From: Rhizomucor pusillus
Taxonomy: Eukaryota; Mucoromycota; Mucoromycetes; Mucorales; Lichtheimiaceae
Assembly (NCBI GenBank): GCA_900175165.2
Contig: FWWN02000322.1
Span: 1 to 64,000, forward strand
Reading direction: 5' to 3'
Length of the DNA stretch: 64,000 nucleotides
Numbering within the stretch: the first letter of the stretch is position 1; each line of letters begins with the position of its first letter. The notes under the pieces were generated by a model. The model did not search any database. It had not been told where the DNA came from and saw nothing but the letters and a program-made list of their open reading frames with translations. Position numbers and translations under genes: made by a program. Positions 33,334 through 44,497 of the stretch are shown in pieces.

Positions 33334-35122
33334 TCAATTCTCAGAATATGACGGTGGGGGTCCCCATTCAGGTGAAGATGACAACGGAGGAGACGAGCAT
33401 TTGGGAGGAAAGCCTGGTTGTTGGGCATCGTCGCTCTTCTTCGTGCGCGCCTGGCATGGACAACCTTTGCAGTATCCCCAGAGTGAGTCCTCGGTGAGAG
33501 CCAGGCGCTGTTCCCAGAAAGTGTCCGAGCAAGATAGCCGTTTGACGGAGCCATCGTAACTTGGAGGAGGCGGCAGCAAAGTCTGGCATTTGTCGTCAGA
33601 AGCTACTAGGCGGCAGTTCAGAAGGCGTATGGGTGTTTCGAGATAAATTTTGATTTTTTTCCCGTCTTGTTCCTCCAAGGTTACAGCAAGTTCGAGCCAA
33701 TGCGTGATGGAGATACTATCGTACGACATGCTTGGTCGGAGAAAATGTTTGCATGTTGGCATTGGTAGCACAAATCGACCATCAAAGCATTCGCTAACTT
33801 GAATAGGCTGATCCAACTCCTTGAGATTCTGCAACTTGCTAGAAAACTCGTCATTTGGTAATTGCTGCTGCTGCTGTCGATCTTGTTGGCTCGCGGTGTA
33901 ATTTGAACTGTTCAAGAGTTCTTTCAGCGCTTGCTTCTCCTTCGAAGTAGGCTCCTCAGTTAAAGATGATTCTTCATCAAACGTCGTTGTCGTACTTGCT
34001 CCTGCTTTCTTGCTTTTACGATATTTCTTGCTCAGTAACTTGCTGCTGCATCCAGGGATTTCCTGGCTGTCGACCGGATAGCCATAAGCCCATTTTAAGA
34101 TCATAGCAACAGTCTCGGTATGCGTGCGAGTCTCTGGCTTTCCTTGGCTCTGTGCGTAGTCTCCTGGAATTTTCATGATGTAACGACGGTCTTCAGTGAT
34201 TTTGGTTAGAATCGACCGGATCTTGACATCCCGGTACTGCGGTTCCAGTGAAATTTCAATGCCAAGGCTAGCTCCAATGGCTACAGCAGTGCGATCAATG
34301 CCCAGTCGATATCGAATCCCGTGAGATACCGCGTGCGTTGGACGACGGTAATTATCGACGCTGCGCCCGGCAAGAGAATATGCTAACCGGTCATACTGTT
34401 CATCTAACGATAATCCGGTGTATTCTTGGGGGAAAAGCTCGCTGGCGATGTAAGCATCAGAGTCAGTGGACTGTCGCTGCTGCTGCTGCGGAATTGTTGA
34501 TCGCTCGTACAGTTGCACATCCGTAGAAGGTATGCTTGCGGCAGAATCAATGGCCCGTACAAGCCGTAAACCCGCCGTGGCAGTCAACTTGGATTTCTTG
34601 GCAATACGTCCCAGAGCAAACCAGTGGGTGCTGTTTCTTGACCGTGTGTCTTCTGATGATCGTCGCAACGTGGCTATAAGTCGGTAGAAAATGTCTAGAC
34701 GGTCTGGAATAGAGACAGAGACAGGTAATGATCCGGGCAGCAGAAACTCGAAAGGAAACCGTTGGATACCAGCTGGCATTACGCCTTGGGAGTTTGGTGG
34801 AAGCAGTGACAGCTCAATGACATGGAACTTGGTTTCGATCGGTTTCCCGAAAGGTCGGTTCTCCATGATCTCTGACGGAAAGTCAGCATAAATATCAGAC
34901 ATACCAGATGCAGATGCCTAGCATACCCTTCCAGGGATGATATCGTTGAATTCCTTCAAACACGAGTTCAATTGGACCTTGGATTGGCGTATCCTTGGCC
35001 AGATTGGCAATGACTTCCCCGCGAACGATGACTCGTCCGGAAGGATCTCCAAGGTACGCTGTACATTCGTCGAGAATGATCTGGAGTGGATTTAACTTGT
35101 TATTTGAGAAGATGTTGGACAT
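33334..35122 (-). CDS. arrestin-related trafficking adaptor (ART/alpha-arrestin)
   Basis: Adaptor that recruits the Rsp5/Nedd4 ubiquitin ligase to plasma-membrane transporters. Exons 35122-34927 and 34871-33334 give 577 aa. The N-terminal arrestin fold is seen in YLGDPSGRVIVRGEVIANL and PIELVFEGIQRYHPWK, then FPFEFLLPGSLPVSV. Arrestin-C-type strands follow with a Gln-rich insertion (QQDRQQQQQ). Two PPxY ligase-binding sites lie near the C-terminus: PPPPSYDGS and, at the very end, GPPPSYSEN. The intron holds a good CTGAC branch site before its CAG. Cargo cannot be predicted. Confidence 0.9.
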
Positions 35123-37100
35123 GATATTTCAGGAAAATTCAGAAATGCTGAGAATGCTCGAAATATTCTTGACAGATCCAGGACCGTTTATATATAAATC
35201 TGGAATATACGCTGCAAAAAAATGAGTAATCAGACAGCCTGCTGCGCCATGGACCATATCAGTAGCGGATCCGCGGGCAGCTGAATCTCGTGGCACGCGT
35301 CTGTGACGCGTATCGGATGATTAATAATAATGAACAATCCAATGTTTTTGATGCGCATCAGATAGATCACCACAGCGTCATGTGCACACTGGCTGGCACT
35401 GTACGCATTGCTAATGGTAACGCGGCCGTAAGACATGTAGATCAAGATCAATTCTCCTGTTTTATGCAGAGCTAAAGTCGACCATTTTTCAATGTCTGGA
35501 TCAGAAATGGTGAGTCAGATCACCGACTGCTGCGTTGTGTGTGTAACCTTAGATGTGGGGTTACAGCAAGCGTCATCGATGCACATCTTGAGCCAAAGAC
35601 ATGCACTCATCTTATTTCACGCTTCTTGAATGTCGATCGAGACTACGGTGTATCCCCGCCATTGGTTAGTCAGCCAAGGATACAATCAGATTTGGGATAA
35701 GGAAGCCTACTTAAGGATCATCTGACACATCTAAAAACCGAAAGGCCGGTGCAAGCGGAGAGGAGGACTGACGATGTGCTATTGGCTAGCATTTGTAAGC
35801 TACAAAACGGGAGCAGACGAAATTCACCGTGATATGTAGTGAGTAACTGGAAGCATCGAAGGAAGCAGATAAGCAACATGTATATCTCGGAGTTTCCAGA
35901 ATGGTACTTCAAAAGGAATACTGCTAGGACGTGTTCTCTCTCATGATATGCTAGATGCTGCTGCCTGACACGTTTCGACCTATGAAGCACACTTTGCATG
36001 CATATCTGTTTAATATATTGCAGTATCTATTTCATGCGGCTTAATATCATCCTCTGTCACGTTGTGCTTTGAGTGCTATTTCTGCATCAGAGCAAATAGT
36101 CACTCTGAACTCATTCTATATCCATTAAATGGTTTGTAAGAATCTTGTCAGTTTAGCTATTTAATACAGATTTTTAGTCTACCAACCGTTTATCAATATC
36201 TTCTGTTCAAATTTAGAATGGCGTTATCCGGACGATTTCCATAGCCGATCATATGTAAAGGATATTATCTTGTTGCGTGCCTAGAAGACTGCCGCAAATT
36301 TACAGTACCTCGATAAATTAGGCAGCAGAATCACATCGCTGCAAACCATAGATCGTTGGGTTTTTTATGCGAACGCCAAAGCAGCATTTAGTATACCATA
36401 TGTTATCACTATTGCTCAAATAACGCCATTGAAAGATAAAATGACAACAAAAACCGGGAATCTTATGCATGCTAGTGGACCATGCAAGCAGCAAGCAAGT
36501 GAATACGAAAGATTCCCTCCGAACCAGTCATCTATTTCGTGGGGTACAACCAAGGGTAGATAATATCCAGCAGATATCTCGCAACAATCTCCCGTGACAT
36601 CATCTGTGAGGCATTCCAAGTTGGCCCAAAAGGGGGGCAACAATAGTCGCTCATTGAATTACATAGTCGTACCAATGGCTCTAGGATCCACGATCTGTGT
36701 TGCACGGCACGATTACCGCGGTTAAATCAATAGGGCACAGCGCTGTTCGATGTAATCAGAGCAATACTGTGGGCTGCAGAGCATGTTATACGTATACATG
36801 TATGCGGCGGAGGGTGGGGCCTACAGTACGTAGTTACGGTTGTCATTTTGGACCAGGCGACAGACCTGCTGGAGCCGGGTCGATCTTGCTTCATTTGCAA
36901 TGGCTCCGACCATAGATTCAAGCAAATGCTTGTGTCTCCTTGTCTCGCTTTAACCCGACTCTTCCCCTTTTCCCACTCTCTCTCATCACCCACAATTGCT
37001 CCTTTGATCACTGGAGCAACTCTATACCCGAGAGTATTAAAGGACCTCTTCGACCTAGCCGCGACCTATTGAGCCATCACTTTCGTATTCTGACTAAAGC
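35123..37100. other. intergenic, with a possible decayed gene
   Basis: On the minus strand 35230-35490 reads KWSTLALHKTGELILIYMSY and on to a TGA near 35230, with plausible codon use but no family match. Upstream minus-strand pieces (35500-35720) look similarly coding-like but cannot be spliced cleanly. The rest shows nothing. The right end holds the PAK promoter. Confidence 0.3.
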
Positions 37101-39761
37101 ATGACCGAAATCATCAAAGATGGGTACCTGTCTGTAAAAGAAGACGGGCTGCGTGCTTGGATATGGTCGAAGCGCTTTTGCGTGTTACGAGACCAGGCAT
37201 TAACTTTTCACAGGAACGAGGTACCTATCGAGAATATTCATCGAGAAATATAGTTTCCCTTTTTAAAATGCATCTCCTCGTCCCCTTTAGCAATCTGGAC
37301 AATGCGTGGCATTGATTTTTCTCCGCGACATTTCATCCGTGACGCGTACAGACCTCAAACCCTATTGCTTCGAAATAGCTACGAAGGACAAGACATACTA
37401 CGTAGCATGCAAAAGCGACAATGAGCTGTACTCCTGGATGGATGAAATATACAATGTATGTTCTTCAAATTTTGTTGCCGTGGCAAAAAGGGAGACAATC
37501 ATTTCTTACCTCTTTTTTTCGTCGAATAGCGATCCCCGCTCGGCGCATCCGGACCAACTGATTTCAGGCACGAAATACACGTTGGCTTTGATCCAAACAC
37601 GGGCGCCTTTATAGTAAGTCCAAGCTTTCCAGTTACGCCAGAGGTATATGCTAATCTGCGATATTTCCGTAACAGGGCATGCCTGATCAATGGACAAAGC
37701 TGTTGAAAGGCTCCGGTATCACGCAGGAAGATGCCGCAAAGAACCCTCAAGCTGTGCTTGATGTATTGGAGTTTTATACCGAGCAGACTAAACGGGAGGC
37801 CGAACAATATGGTTCATCCCAGTTGCAAGGTGCAGTTGAACGTATGAGTGACGATCGCTGGGCCGCTCTGCTCCAAGAATCCAAAAAGTCACCGAGCACA
37901 CCTATTCCTACCTCCATTCGAGCACCTCCACCACGACCTGCACCGCCACCACCATTGAATTCATCTTTACCCACCAAGAAGCTCAATGATCGACTGAACG
38001 ACCTTTCCTTACAGACGTCTGTAAGCTTAGCGCCTAACTTTAAACATACACTGCATTGTACAATAACAAACTACTATTTAGGACCATCCATCAAAACCTT
38101 TGTCGCACCGTCCTCCAGAGACCGACCCGTATCCTCGCTACGGCGGTGACCGCACCCCAACAACACCTGTAAGTAACGTAGATAATAAGCATTGTTTGTA
38201 CATTGAAGCTAAGGCAAACATCATATCAGCATGCTTTGCCTCCTCGATCACCTCGCGACCCTTCCAGCAGCTCTCCGCGTCAGGAATACCACAAACCATC
38301 GTACCCAAGACCAGAGCCATCGAAGTCTATGGGTGTATCTCGCACGAAGCCCCAGTATGATGCTACTGTCAGTTCTTACGACGATAGAGTCTTGTATGAA
38401 CGCGAAAGGAGGGAACGTGAAAGAAGAGAACGTGAGAGAGAGCGTGAACTACGTGAGAAAGAACGACGACGCCGCGAACGTGAGCGAGAACGAGAGCGCG
38501 AGAGACAACGTGAAAAGGAACGCGAACAGAAAGAGCGCGAAAAGGAACGAGAGCGCGAACTTGAACGTCAGCGTGAACGCGAGCAGCAGCAAGAACGCGA
38601 GCGGGAGAAAGAAAAGAAGATCGAGCAACGCATTAGCACGATGACTGAGGCTCAAATAATGGAGAAATTACGATCGATCGTTACCAAAGGTGATCCTAAC
38701 AAATATTACAAAAAGATCAAGAACATCGGTCAGGGGTAAGAACGGTGTTTTCCGCCTTAATGCAATTAATTGATTAATTATCACGTATTTAGCGCGTCTG
38801 GCTCCGTTTACGTTGCCATATCACACGAAACGAATACAAAAGTTGCAATTAAGCAAATGGATCTTGCCAACCAACCTCGCAAAGAATTGATTGTCAATGA
38901 GATTCTGGTCATGAAGGAGTCACAGCATCCTAACATTGTGAACTATTTGGACTCATTCCTTGTAAACTACAAGGATCTTTGGGTTATTATGGAATACATG
39001 GAAGGCGGCGCATTGACGGATGTCATTGACAACAATACCATGACAGAGCAGCAAATTGCGACCGTATGCCTGGAGGTAAGCTAATTCATCTGACTGGGAA
39101 TATCATCTCTATATGCTCAGCCTGATTCTTAGACAACGGCCGGTCTCCACCATCTCCACTCGCAAAACATTATCCACCGAGACATCAAGTCTGACAATAT
39201 CCTCCTCAACTTTCAAGGAAAAGTCAAGATTAGTGACTTTGGCTTCTGCGCCAAGCTCACAGAATCCAAGAGCAAACGTGCGACGATGGTCGGCACACCG
39301 TATTGGGTAAGCGATTATTACTGTTTCAGTGTGATAAATGTCGTTTGCTGACGCTTCCGACAGATGGCACCCGAAGTGGTGAAACAAAAGGAATACGGTG
39401 CAAAGGTGGACATTTGGTCGCTTGGTATTATGGCCATTGAAATGATTGAAAATGAACCGCCATACCTGGATGAGGAGCCGTTAAAAGCCTTGTACTTGAT
39501 CGCCACAAATGGAACACCAACTCTCAAGAAACCAGAGAAACTTTCGCGTGAACTCAAGAGTTTCTTGGCAGTGTGTCTCTGCGTTGATGTACGATCACGA
39601 GCCACGGCAGAAGAACTGCTTGAGGTAAAGTTCGCAGACCTTCTGATAGATATTCAACGGAGATACTGACTGACTACTCCCACTAGCATGAATTCCTCAA
39701 AAAGGCTGGACCGTTGGATATCCTGGCACCTCTCCTCAAGTTCAAGACAAGTAAACGCTAG
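37101..39761 (+). CDS. p21-activated kinase, Cla4-type (PH-CRIB-kinase)
   Basis: Cdc42/Rac effector Ser/Thr kinase for polarity and septation. Ten exons: 37101-37220, 37291-37455, 37530-37613, 37676-38020, 38082-38168, 38230-38735, 38793-39075, 39133-39306, 39364-39624, 39687-39761; 699 aa. A PH domain (about 1-95) starts [19 protein letters not shown]. The CRIB motif follows ([20 protein letters not shown]). A proline-rich stretch ([12 protein letters not shown]) could bind SH3 domains. Residues 324-400 are an almost pure Arg/Glu run. The kinase domain (about 425-690) has [42 protein letters not shown] and a standard subdomain XI. PH plus CRIB marks the Cla4/Skm1 branch rather than Ste20. 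Confidence 0.95.
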
Positions 39762-39931
39762 ACTCAATTTTTATATCCAGTTTGTTTTCTTAATTGTGTT
39801 ATTCTGCATAAAAATGAAATGAGTCGTTGTTTCCGTGTGTTGAATGCTGCATGCTGAGGAGTCCGATTTGAGGGTGTGTCGGCGCTTGACTTGACGGGCA
39901 ACTTGTTCCACGCACTGTTAACTAGTGAACG

Positions 39932-40930
39932 ATGGCCGACTTGGACATAGGTACAGTACTGCGCAACATTCAAGAAGCGATCGATGCATCACCGCAACTA
40001 TTTTGTATGAACGTGTGTTGTGTTCTCAGAAATGCTCGACGCTGAGATCGCCGACGCCATCGCGGACGGCGAAGCGCTTGACGATTACCTCGCAGCGACA
40101 GAAAAGTTAGATCAAGAACTTGACGAGGAACTCGAGAAGCATTCAGAGCCCACCAAAGACACAACAGCTGCAACGTTGGTCGATGCAAGACTTGGTGACA
40201 AGGGCGTATCCGAGGAAAAGACGGACGCAGGATTGAGACCGGAAGCATTGTTTCTGTACGGCGTCGATGAAATGAGCACAAAAGATATCGAAATGTACTG
40301 CAGCCATTTACCGTTACAAAAAGTGGAATGGATTAACGACTCATCCTGTAAGCGCTAATCAAACCTCGTCAGTGCTACGTACGCTCGCTGCAGATTCTAA
40401 TAATTATTGGCGGAAAAAAAGGCAATTTGGTATTCAAGGATGGACAGGATGCAGCGGAAGCAGCGTTGTCACTGTTAGTATCCGACGTGGACGAACCATT
40501 AACGCACACGATCTTGCGAAAGGCTAAAGTCTACACTCGAGAAGACTCCAATCGAACGTTTGAAGGCTTGCATATCCGCAAATCAACTACAGCGGATGTT
40601 AAAGAGAAAGGAGCCAGAGACCGCAGTCGATATTACCTACTCCATGGCGATGGTCGAGGACAGCCGCGACGAACCCAGCGGCACCAGAGCAGAGTTGCGA
40701 CGGGCAGCATTGTTGACCGCTTAGGACCCAAGCCAGATATCATGAGTCGTCTAGGCAAACGTGACGAGCGGCGTCCTGCAAGATCGACCCGGCCATCACA
40801 GCAACAACGACGACGATCGTTATCTCCTATCTCTACAAGAAGTCCTGCGCGACGCGAGGATGACAATGGAGAAATCCCGATACCAGATAGTCTGAAAGGA
40901 CGGATTGGTGCACGACGAAGCCGGTCATAA
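39932..40930 (+). CDS. NCBP3: nuclear cap-binding protein subunit 3 (NCBP3-like)
   Basis: Cap-binding and mRNA export factor homologue, 281 aa. Exons 39932-39950, 40030-40347 and 40422-40930. The core RRM-like domain has the diagnostic block EALFLYGVDEMSTKDIEMYC, then KVEWINDSSC joined by splicing to NLVFKDGQDAAEAAL. The C-terminal half is Arg-rich with a typical RLGPKPDIMSRLGKRD segment and RS-like runs (RRRSLSPISTRSPARR), ending in IPDSLKGRIGARRSRS. NCBP3 is found in animals and early fungi. The 19-nt first exon follows from the need for a start and from the reading phase. It is transcribed in the same direction as the PAK, about 170 bp downstream. Confidence 0.85.
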
Positions 40931-41094
40931 AGTACAACAGACATCAAAGCGATGAATTTCTATGCCTTGATTGACTATGCTTTTTCCATATTGTAATTGT
41001 AAGAAACAGCCTTCAAAATATAGAAAAAATTCAGACTACATTTTATTCGATTATTGCAGAGATGGCCGCGCTAGAACAGTAGCTAGAAGCAAGT

Positions 41095-42392
41095 TTAATC
41101 ACGTTCATCACGTCGTCGTTCAGAGCGGCTGTATTCCTTCTCAGGGGATCTCTCACGGCGGTCGCGACGGTCCCGACCTTCGTATCTATCCCTATCATCG
41201 CGGCGGCTCCTGTCATCGCTGCGGCGTTCCCGATCATCACTGCGGCGGTCGCGGTCGTCACGACGATCATAGTAGTCACGATCTCTGGATAATTCTAAAA
41301 CCTAGCTGTTAGGGAGATATGACTTGGATGTACCAACTAGAACTTACCATTCCGTAATCGGCAAGGAGAAGAGCAGCACCAAGAAGAATATAGATAAAAG
41401 GGAAAGAAGCCAACGGCTGTGTCAGATGTCTGAGTTCAACTGCGCAAGTGATCGCTTTTTCTCTGTTCTCTACTGGGCGGCGTAGGATCTGACGGGCAAG
41501 CATTATTTGGGAGGATACATATCATCTCAAACGCGTTTCAATCATTCCTTCTCTTTTCCCCATTTCTCTGCCAAGCAGCAGGCAAGCAGGCACGTATATG
41601 TATATCAACACCATGCATAGGGTAGTCAACAATGCAGCGTCAGGGAGATAAACATGGGAGCCAGAGAAAGCAGCTCACATCGCTTGCAGTCTTTTCAGAC
41701 GCGCCCAGTGCGAAGAACATCGTAATAGCTTCATAGACGGAAAAGCTGTACCTTCTGTCGCGATAATCGCGTCGAGGAGAACGACCACGGCCCCGTCCGT
41801 TGCCTCGTCTTCCGTTGCGCTTTGATTCGCGGCAGTCCTTGGACCAGTGGCCTGTTGTGTGCCAGTGAATATTTCAATCGACTGCGCTCGCTCCCAGTAT
41901 GTTCCAGAGTGATTTTTCTTTCTTACCTTCCTGTCCGCAGTTGAAGCATTCATTTGCACCAGGACGTTTACCACCATTTTTTGCCCATTCGACAACAAGT
42001 CCCTGCGTGATAGTTTTGCAAAGATATCATTAGTACAAAAAAGAGCCTGCATGAGTGGCTGCGCTGCTACTACCTCGCTTTGACCATTCACGCCGTCCAT
42101 TGCCTGCTCGGCAATTTCCTTATCTTCAAATTCCACAAATCCGAAATCTGGTTCAAGTATCATGTTAGAACAAACAAAAGCAATGTAACATTTTTTAGAT
42201 ATATCTGTTTGGGCTATTATTCCTACCTGTCTTGATATCAAACCGAGTGACCTTACCATACTTGGCAAAGATATCCTCGAGTTCACGCTTGAATAGAATT
42301 CTGGTTAAGGAACATACTGATTGCTATACAGCACCATCGAGTAGCTTTACAGATGACATTGAACGAGGAATGCGACCGACGAAGAGCGCCAT
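41095..42392 (-). CDS. SR-type splicing factor with RRM and zinc knuckle
   Basis: Pre-mRNA splicing factor like SRSF7/RSZ22, 180 aa. Exons 42392-42351, 42287-42227, 42147-42074, 42002-41927, 41851-41752 and 41284-41095. RRM (1 to about 75): RNP2 LFVGRIP, then RELEDIFAKYGKVTRFDIK and RNP1 FGFVEFEDKE. A CCHC knuckle follows (CFNCGQEGHWSKDC), then GRRGNGRGRGRSPRRDY and a final RD/RS tail (RDRDYYDRRDDRDRR and similar) to the stop. The last intron (41285-41751) is 467 nt, far longer than the 55-85 nt usual here, and contains another open frame; SR genes often self-regulate through such introns. Confidence 0.88.
41309..41503 (-). other. open frame or alternative exon inside the SR-gene intron
   Basis: Within the 467-nt intron of the SR gene and on the same strand, an ATG at 41503 opens 52 codons (MLARQILRRPVENREKAIT, then a hydrophobic ASFPFIYILLGAALLLADYG) up to a good GTAAGT donor after GGAATG. 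It may be a regulated cassette exon or a tiny membrane or mitochondrial protein. I cannot decide which. Confidence 0.35.
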
Positions 42393-42664
42393 TGTTTCAA
42401 AAAGAAAAGAAAAAAGGAGGAAGCAAAGAAGAGAAGAGTAGGTGGGTTGAAAGAAGAGGCTTGCGTCCCCTTGGAACCAATGTGTGTCACCTTCTCGCTG
42501 ATTGGTTCCGTTGGCGAGAAGCGTGAAAGCTGCCCTCTGCAGTAGAAAACGAAACTCAAGATCCGGATTCGAAGTTTTTACAAATTTCATTGTATATCAA
42601 TTAAAGTAGTTTGCTTAAACAATATATTTTCCACCGTCTAGACGATGGTTCGTTTTTAGGTACT

Positions 42665-43258
42665 TTATATTCTTCTTCTCTTTGGCCTTGCAGAAACTTG
42701 GCTTGCAGGTACGTCTTTTTTGATTTCAGGAGCACCTGACGGTTGCATGGTCTCGACGACGGCGTGCTCCACCTTTTTGATCGAATTCGGGTATGCCTGA
42801 GGTCCAATGGAAGGTGCGGGTGCGTGTTGTTTCTCGGTCCATTTTCTCTTGTTTCTACTAGACGTTTTGGTTGCAAGTCGACGTGTAACAGCCGCTTTCC
42901 GTTCTTGAAGCTTCTGACGGATATCGTCCTCAGTTTCATACTCTACTGCATACGATATACGTAGCAAGTTTGAGAAGAACGGTTTATCGTCTAATCCGCG
43001 TTTCGCCATACGTGCTCCCACCGCACTCTCAAACTTGATCCAAACCACCTCTGTAAACTGATCAACGTGCGGATGATCGTCGAGCATGTAATGTTCTTGA
43101 ACAGTTCCGAATGCAGCGCACATTTTCAAGAGATCGTCCACGATTCCCAAAGCAGGCACATTCTCCACAATCAAGTATCGTGATTCCTGCGCAATCGAGT
43201 ATGCCTTGACTGCCCGGGGAGTTCGTGCGTCGCGATATTCAGGACGGTTGGTTGCCAT
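42665..43258 (-). CDS. RBM48: RBM48-like RNA-binding protein
   Basis: Single exon, 197 aa. An atypical RRM covers about 20-115: ESRYLIVENVPALGIVDDLL, the FGTVQEHYMLDDHP block and FTEVVWIKFESAVGARMAKR, then PFFSNLLRISYAVEYET. The tail is basic (RRLATKTSSRNKRKW, SARPKRRRI). This pattern is that of RBM48, which with ARMC7 supports splicing of U12-type (minor) introns in animals and plants. Its presence hints that this fungus keeps a minor spliceosome; that is inference. It is transcribed in the same direction as the SR-protein gene, whose start lies about 270 bp downstream. Confidence 0.85.
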   Translation of the reverse strand: MATNRPEYRDARTPRAVKAYSIAQESRYLIVENVPALGIVDDLLKMCAAFGTVQEHYMLDDHPHVDQFTEVVWIKFESAVGARMAKRGLDDKPFFSNLLRISYAVEYETEDDIRQKLQERKAAVTRRLATKTSSRNKRKWTEKQHAPAPSIGPQAYPNSIKKVEHAVVETMQPSGAPEIKKDVPASQVSARPKRRRI

Positions 43259-44497
43259 ATTGAGATCATTTGATTAGGCAACAGAGAGAAGGGATAATAG
43301 AGTTCTGTAATCTTTTTTTAAGGCGGAATTGCATGAATGCCGCGAAAATTGCCATGTGTGTGACAAGCTGCCATCGCCACAGAATAAGGATCAATATCAT
43401 ACTGGACCGGAGATCGGCTATGACCGCTTTTACAGAATATCATGCTACATGTCAATTAACACAGGATACAGTGCGAAGTAAGCATGATGCAGAAGAAAGC
43501 GCAAACAAGTAGCATGAAAAAATTTTTGATTGAAAGGATTGTGCATTAATGTCGGCAAAACAGCGGCAAACAATCCATATCTTCAAGGAAAACACACAGA
43601 AATGCTTAATATCTGTATTCCAGTACACCTGCTCATCATTACATAAGCCCTAACAAAATATCAAGCAAAGAACGTGATTGATCGGAGGAGTATCTAGAAA
43701 GAGTTAAGCCTTGAAGCAACAGGGTGACTGGTTATCAAAAGATATAAAAGCTGCAAAAATCTTTCTATCCTCTGAAACGTGTTTGCTATATAAATCATTG
43801 TACGCACTCCGTGTCGTGATAGAGGAACGTCAGCGAGACTTATCCCAATTTCTCGCGTCCTTATCTCAAGGCTTAGATGACTATACATTATTTTCCTATA
43901 CATTGTACTTGGCAAGAACTTTGAGACTTAGCAAATCGTGTGTATCAGCAAGCAGTCAAGTAAGGACAATGATATATGTAGCAGGAGGATAGACCCGATG
44001 CTAATTATGTACATTATTTGTTTTACTACAGAATGAGATCTACAGTTTCGTATGGCCCGAGTTGTAAATCATCACGCGAAACGTGTCAGCAGATGTAGTA
44101 AAGGGCTCTTATGTTTTCTTGATGCAATGGCAGAGGAAGATCTGAGTGTAAACGTGAGATCAATCTGGCGTTCTTTCCTTATGCACGAGGACGTTGCACA
44201 GCATCCATTTTTCCATCTCCTTTTACAAAGCGTTTGGAGAGCAAATATCACGCGAATTGTATGTTAGCGACACTTTGTGGTCTTACAATAAGATGATGGG
44301 CCAAAAGGAGTCCCATGCTACTTCGTAATGACCGGGTACGGGCTCGGTACGTTTAGTGCGTGCATGACAACCGAGCTGGGGATAGCAGGGCGGAGCTGAC
44401 GGCCTTTATTGCCAGCAATAAAAAGGGAGTAGAAACTTGACGAGTACCTTCCCAGTTCCTGCCCCCTCCCCCTTTTTCCGTATTATACCCAACCCAG
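43259..44497. other. intergenic with weak coding-like segments
   Basis: Two plus-strand frames, 43711-43992 (KIFLSSETCLLYKSLYALRV and on) and 44052-44267 (LLCFLDAMAEEDLSVNVRSI and on), have protein-like composition but no domain and no clean start or splice model. They may be parts of a decayed or lineage-specific gene. The right end is the promoter of the zinc transporter. Confidence 0.3.

Noticed and set aside
41043..41279. Minus-strand frame rich in Val/Ala/Thr overlapping the SR gene's last exon
   Set aside because: It is the RD-repeat exon read one base out of frame; the RD frame continues the SR protein.
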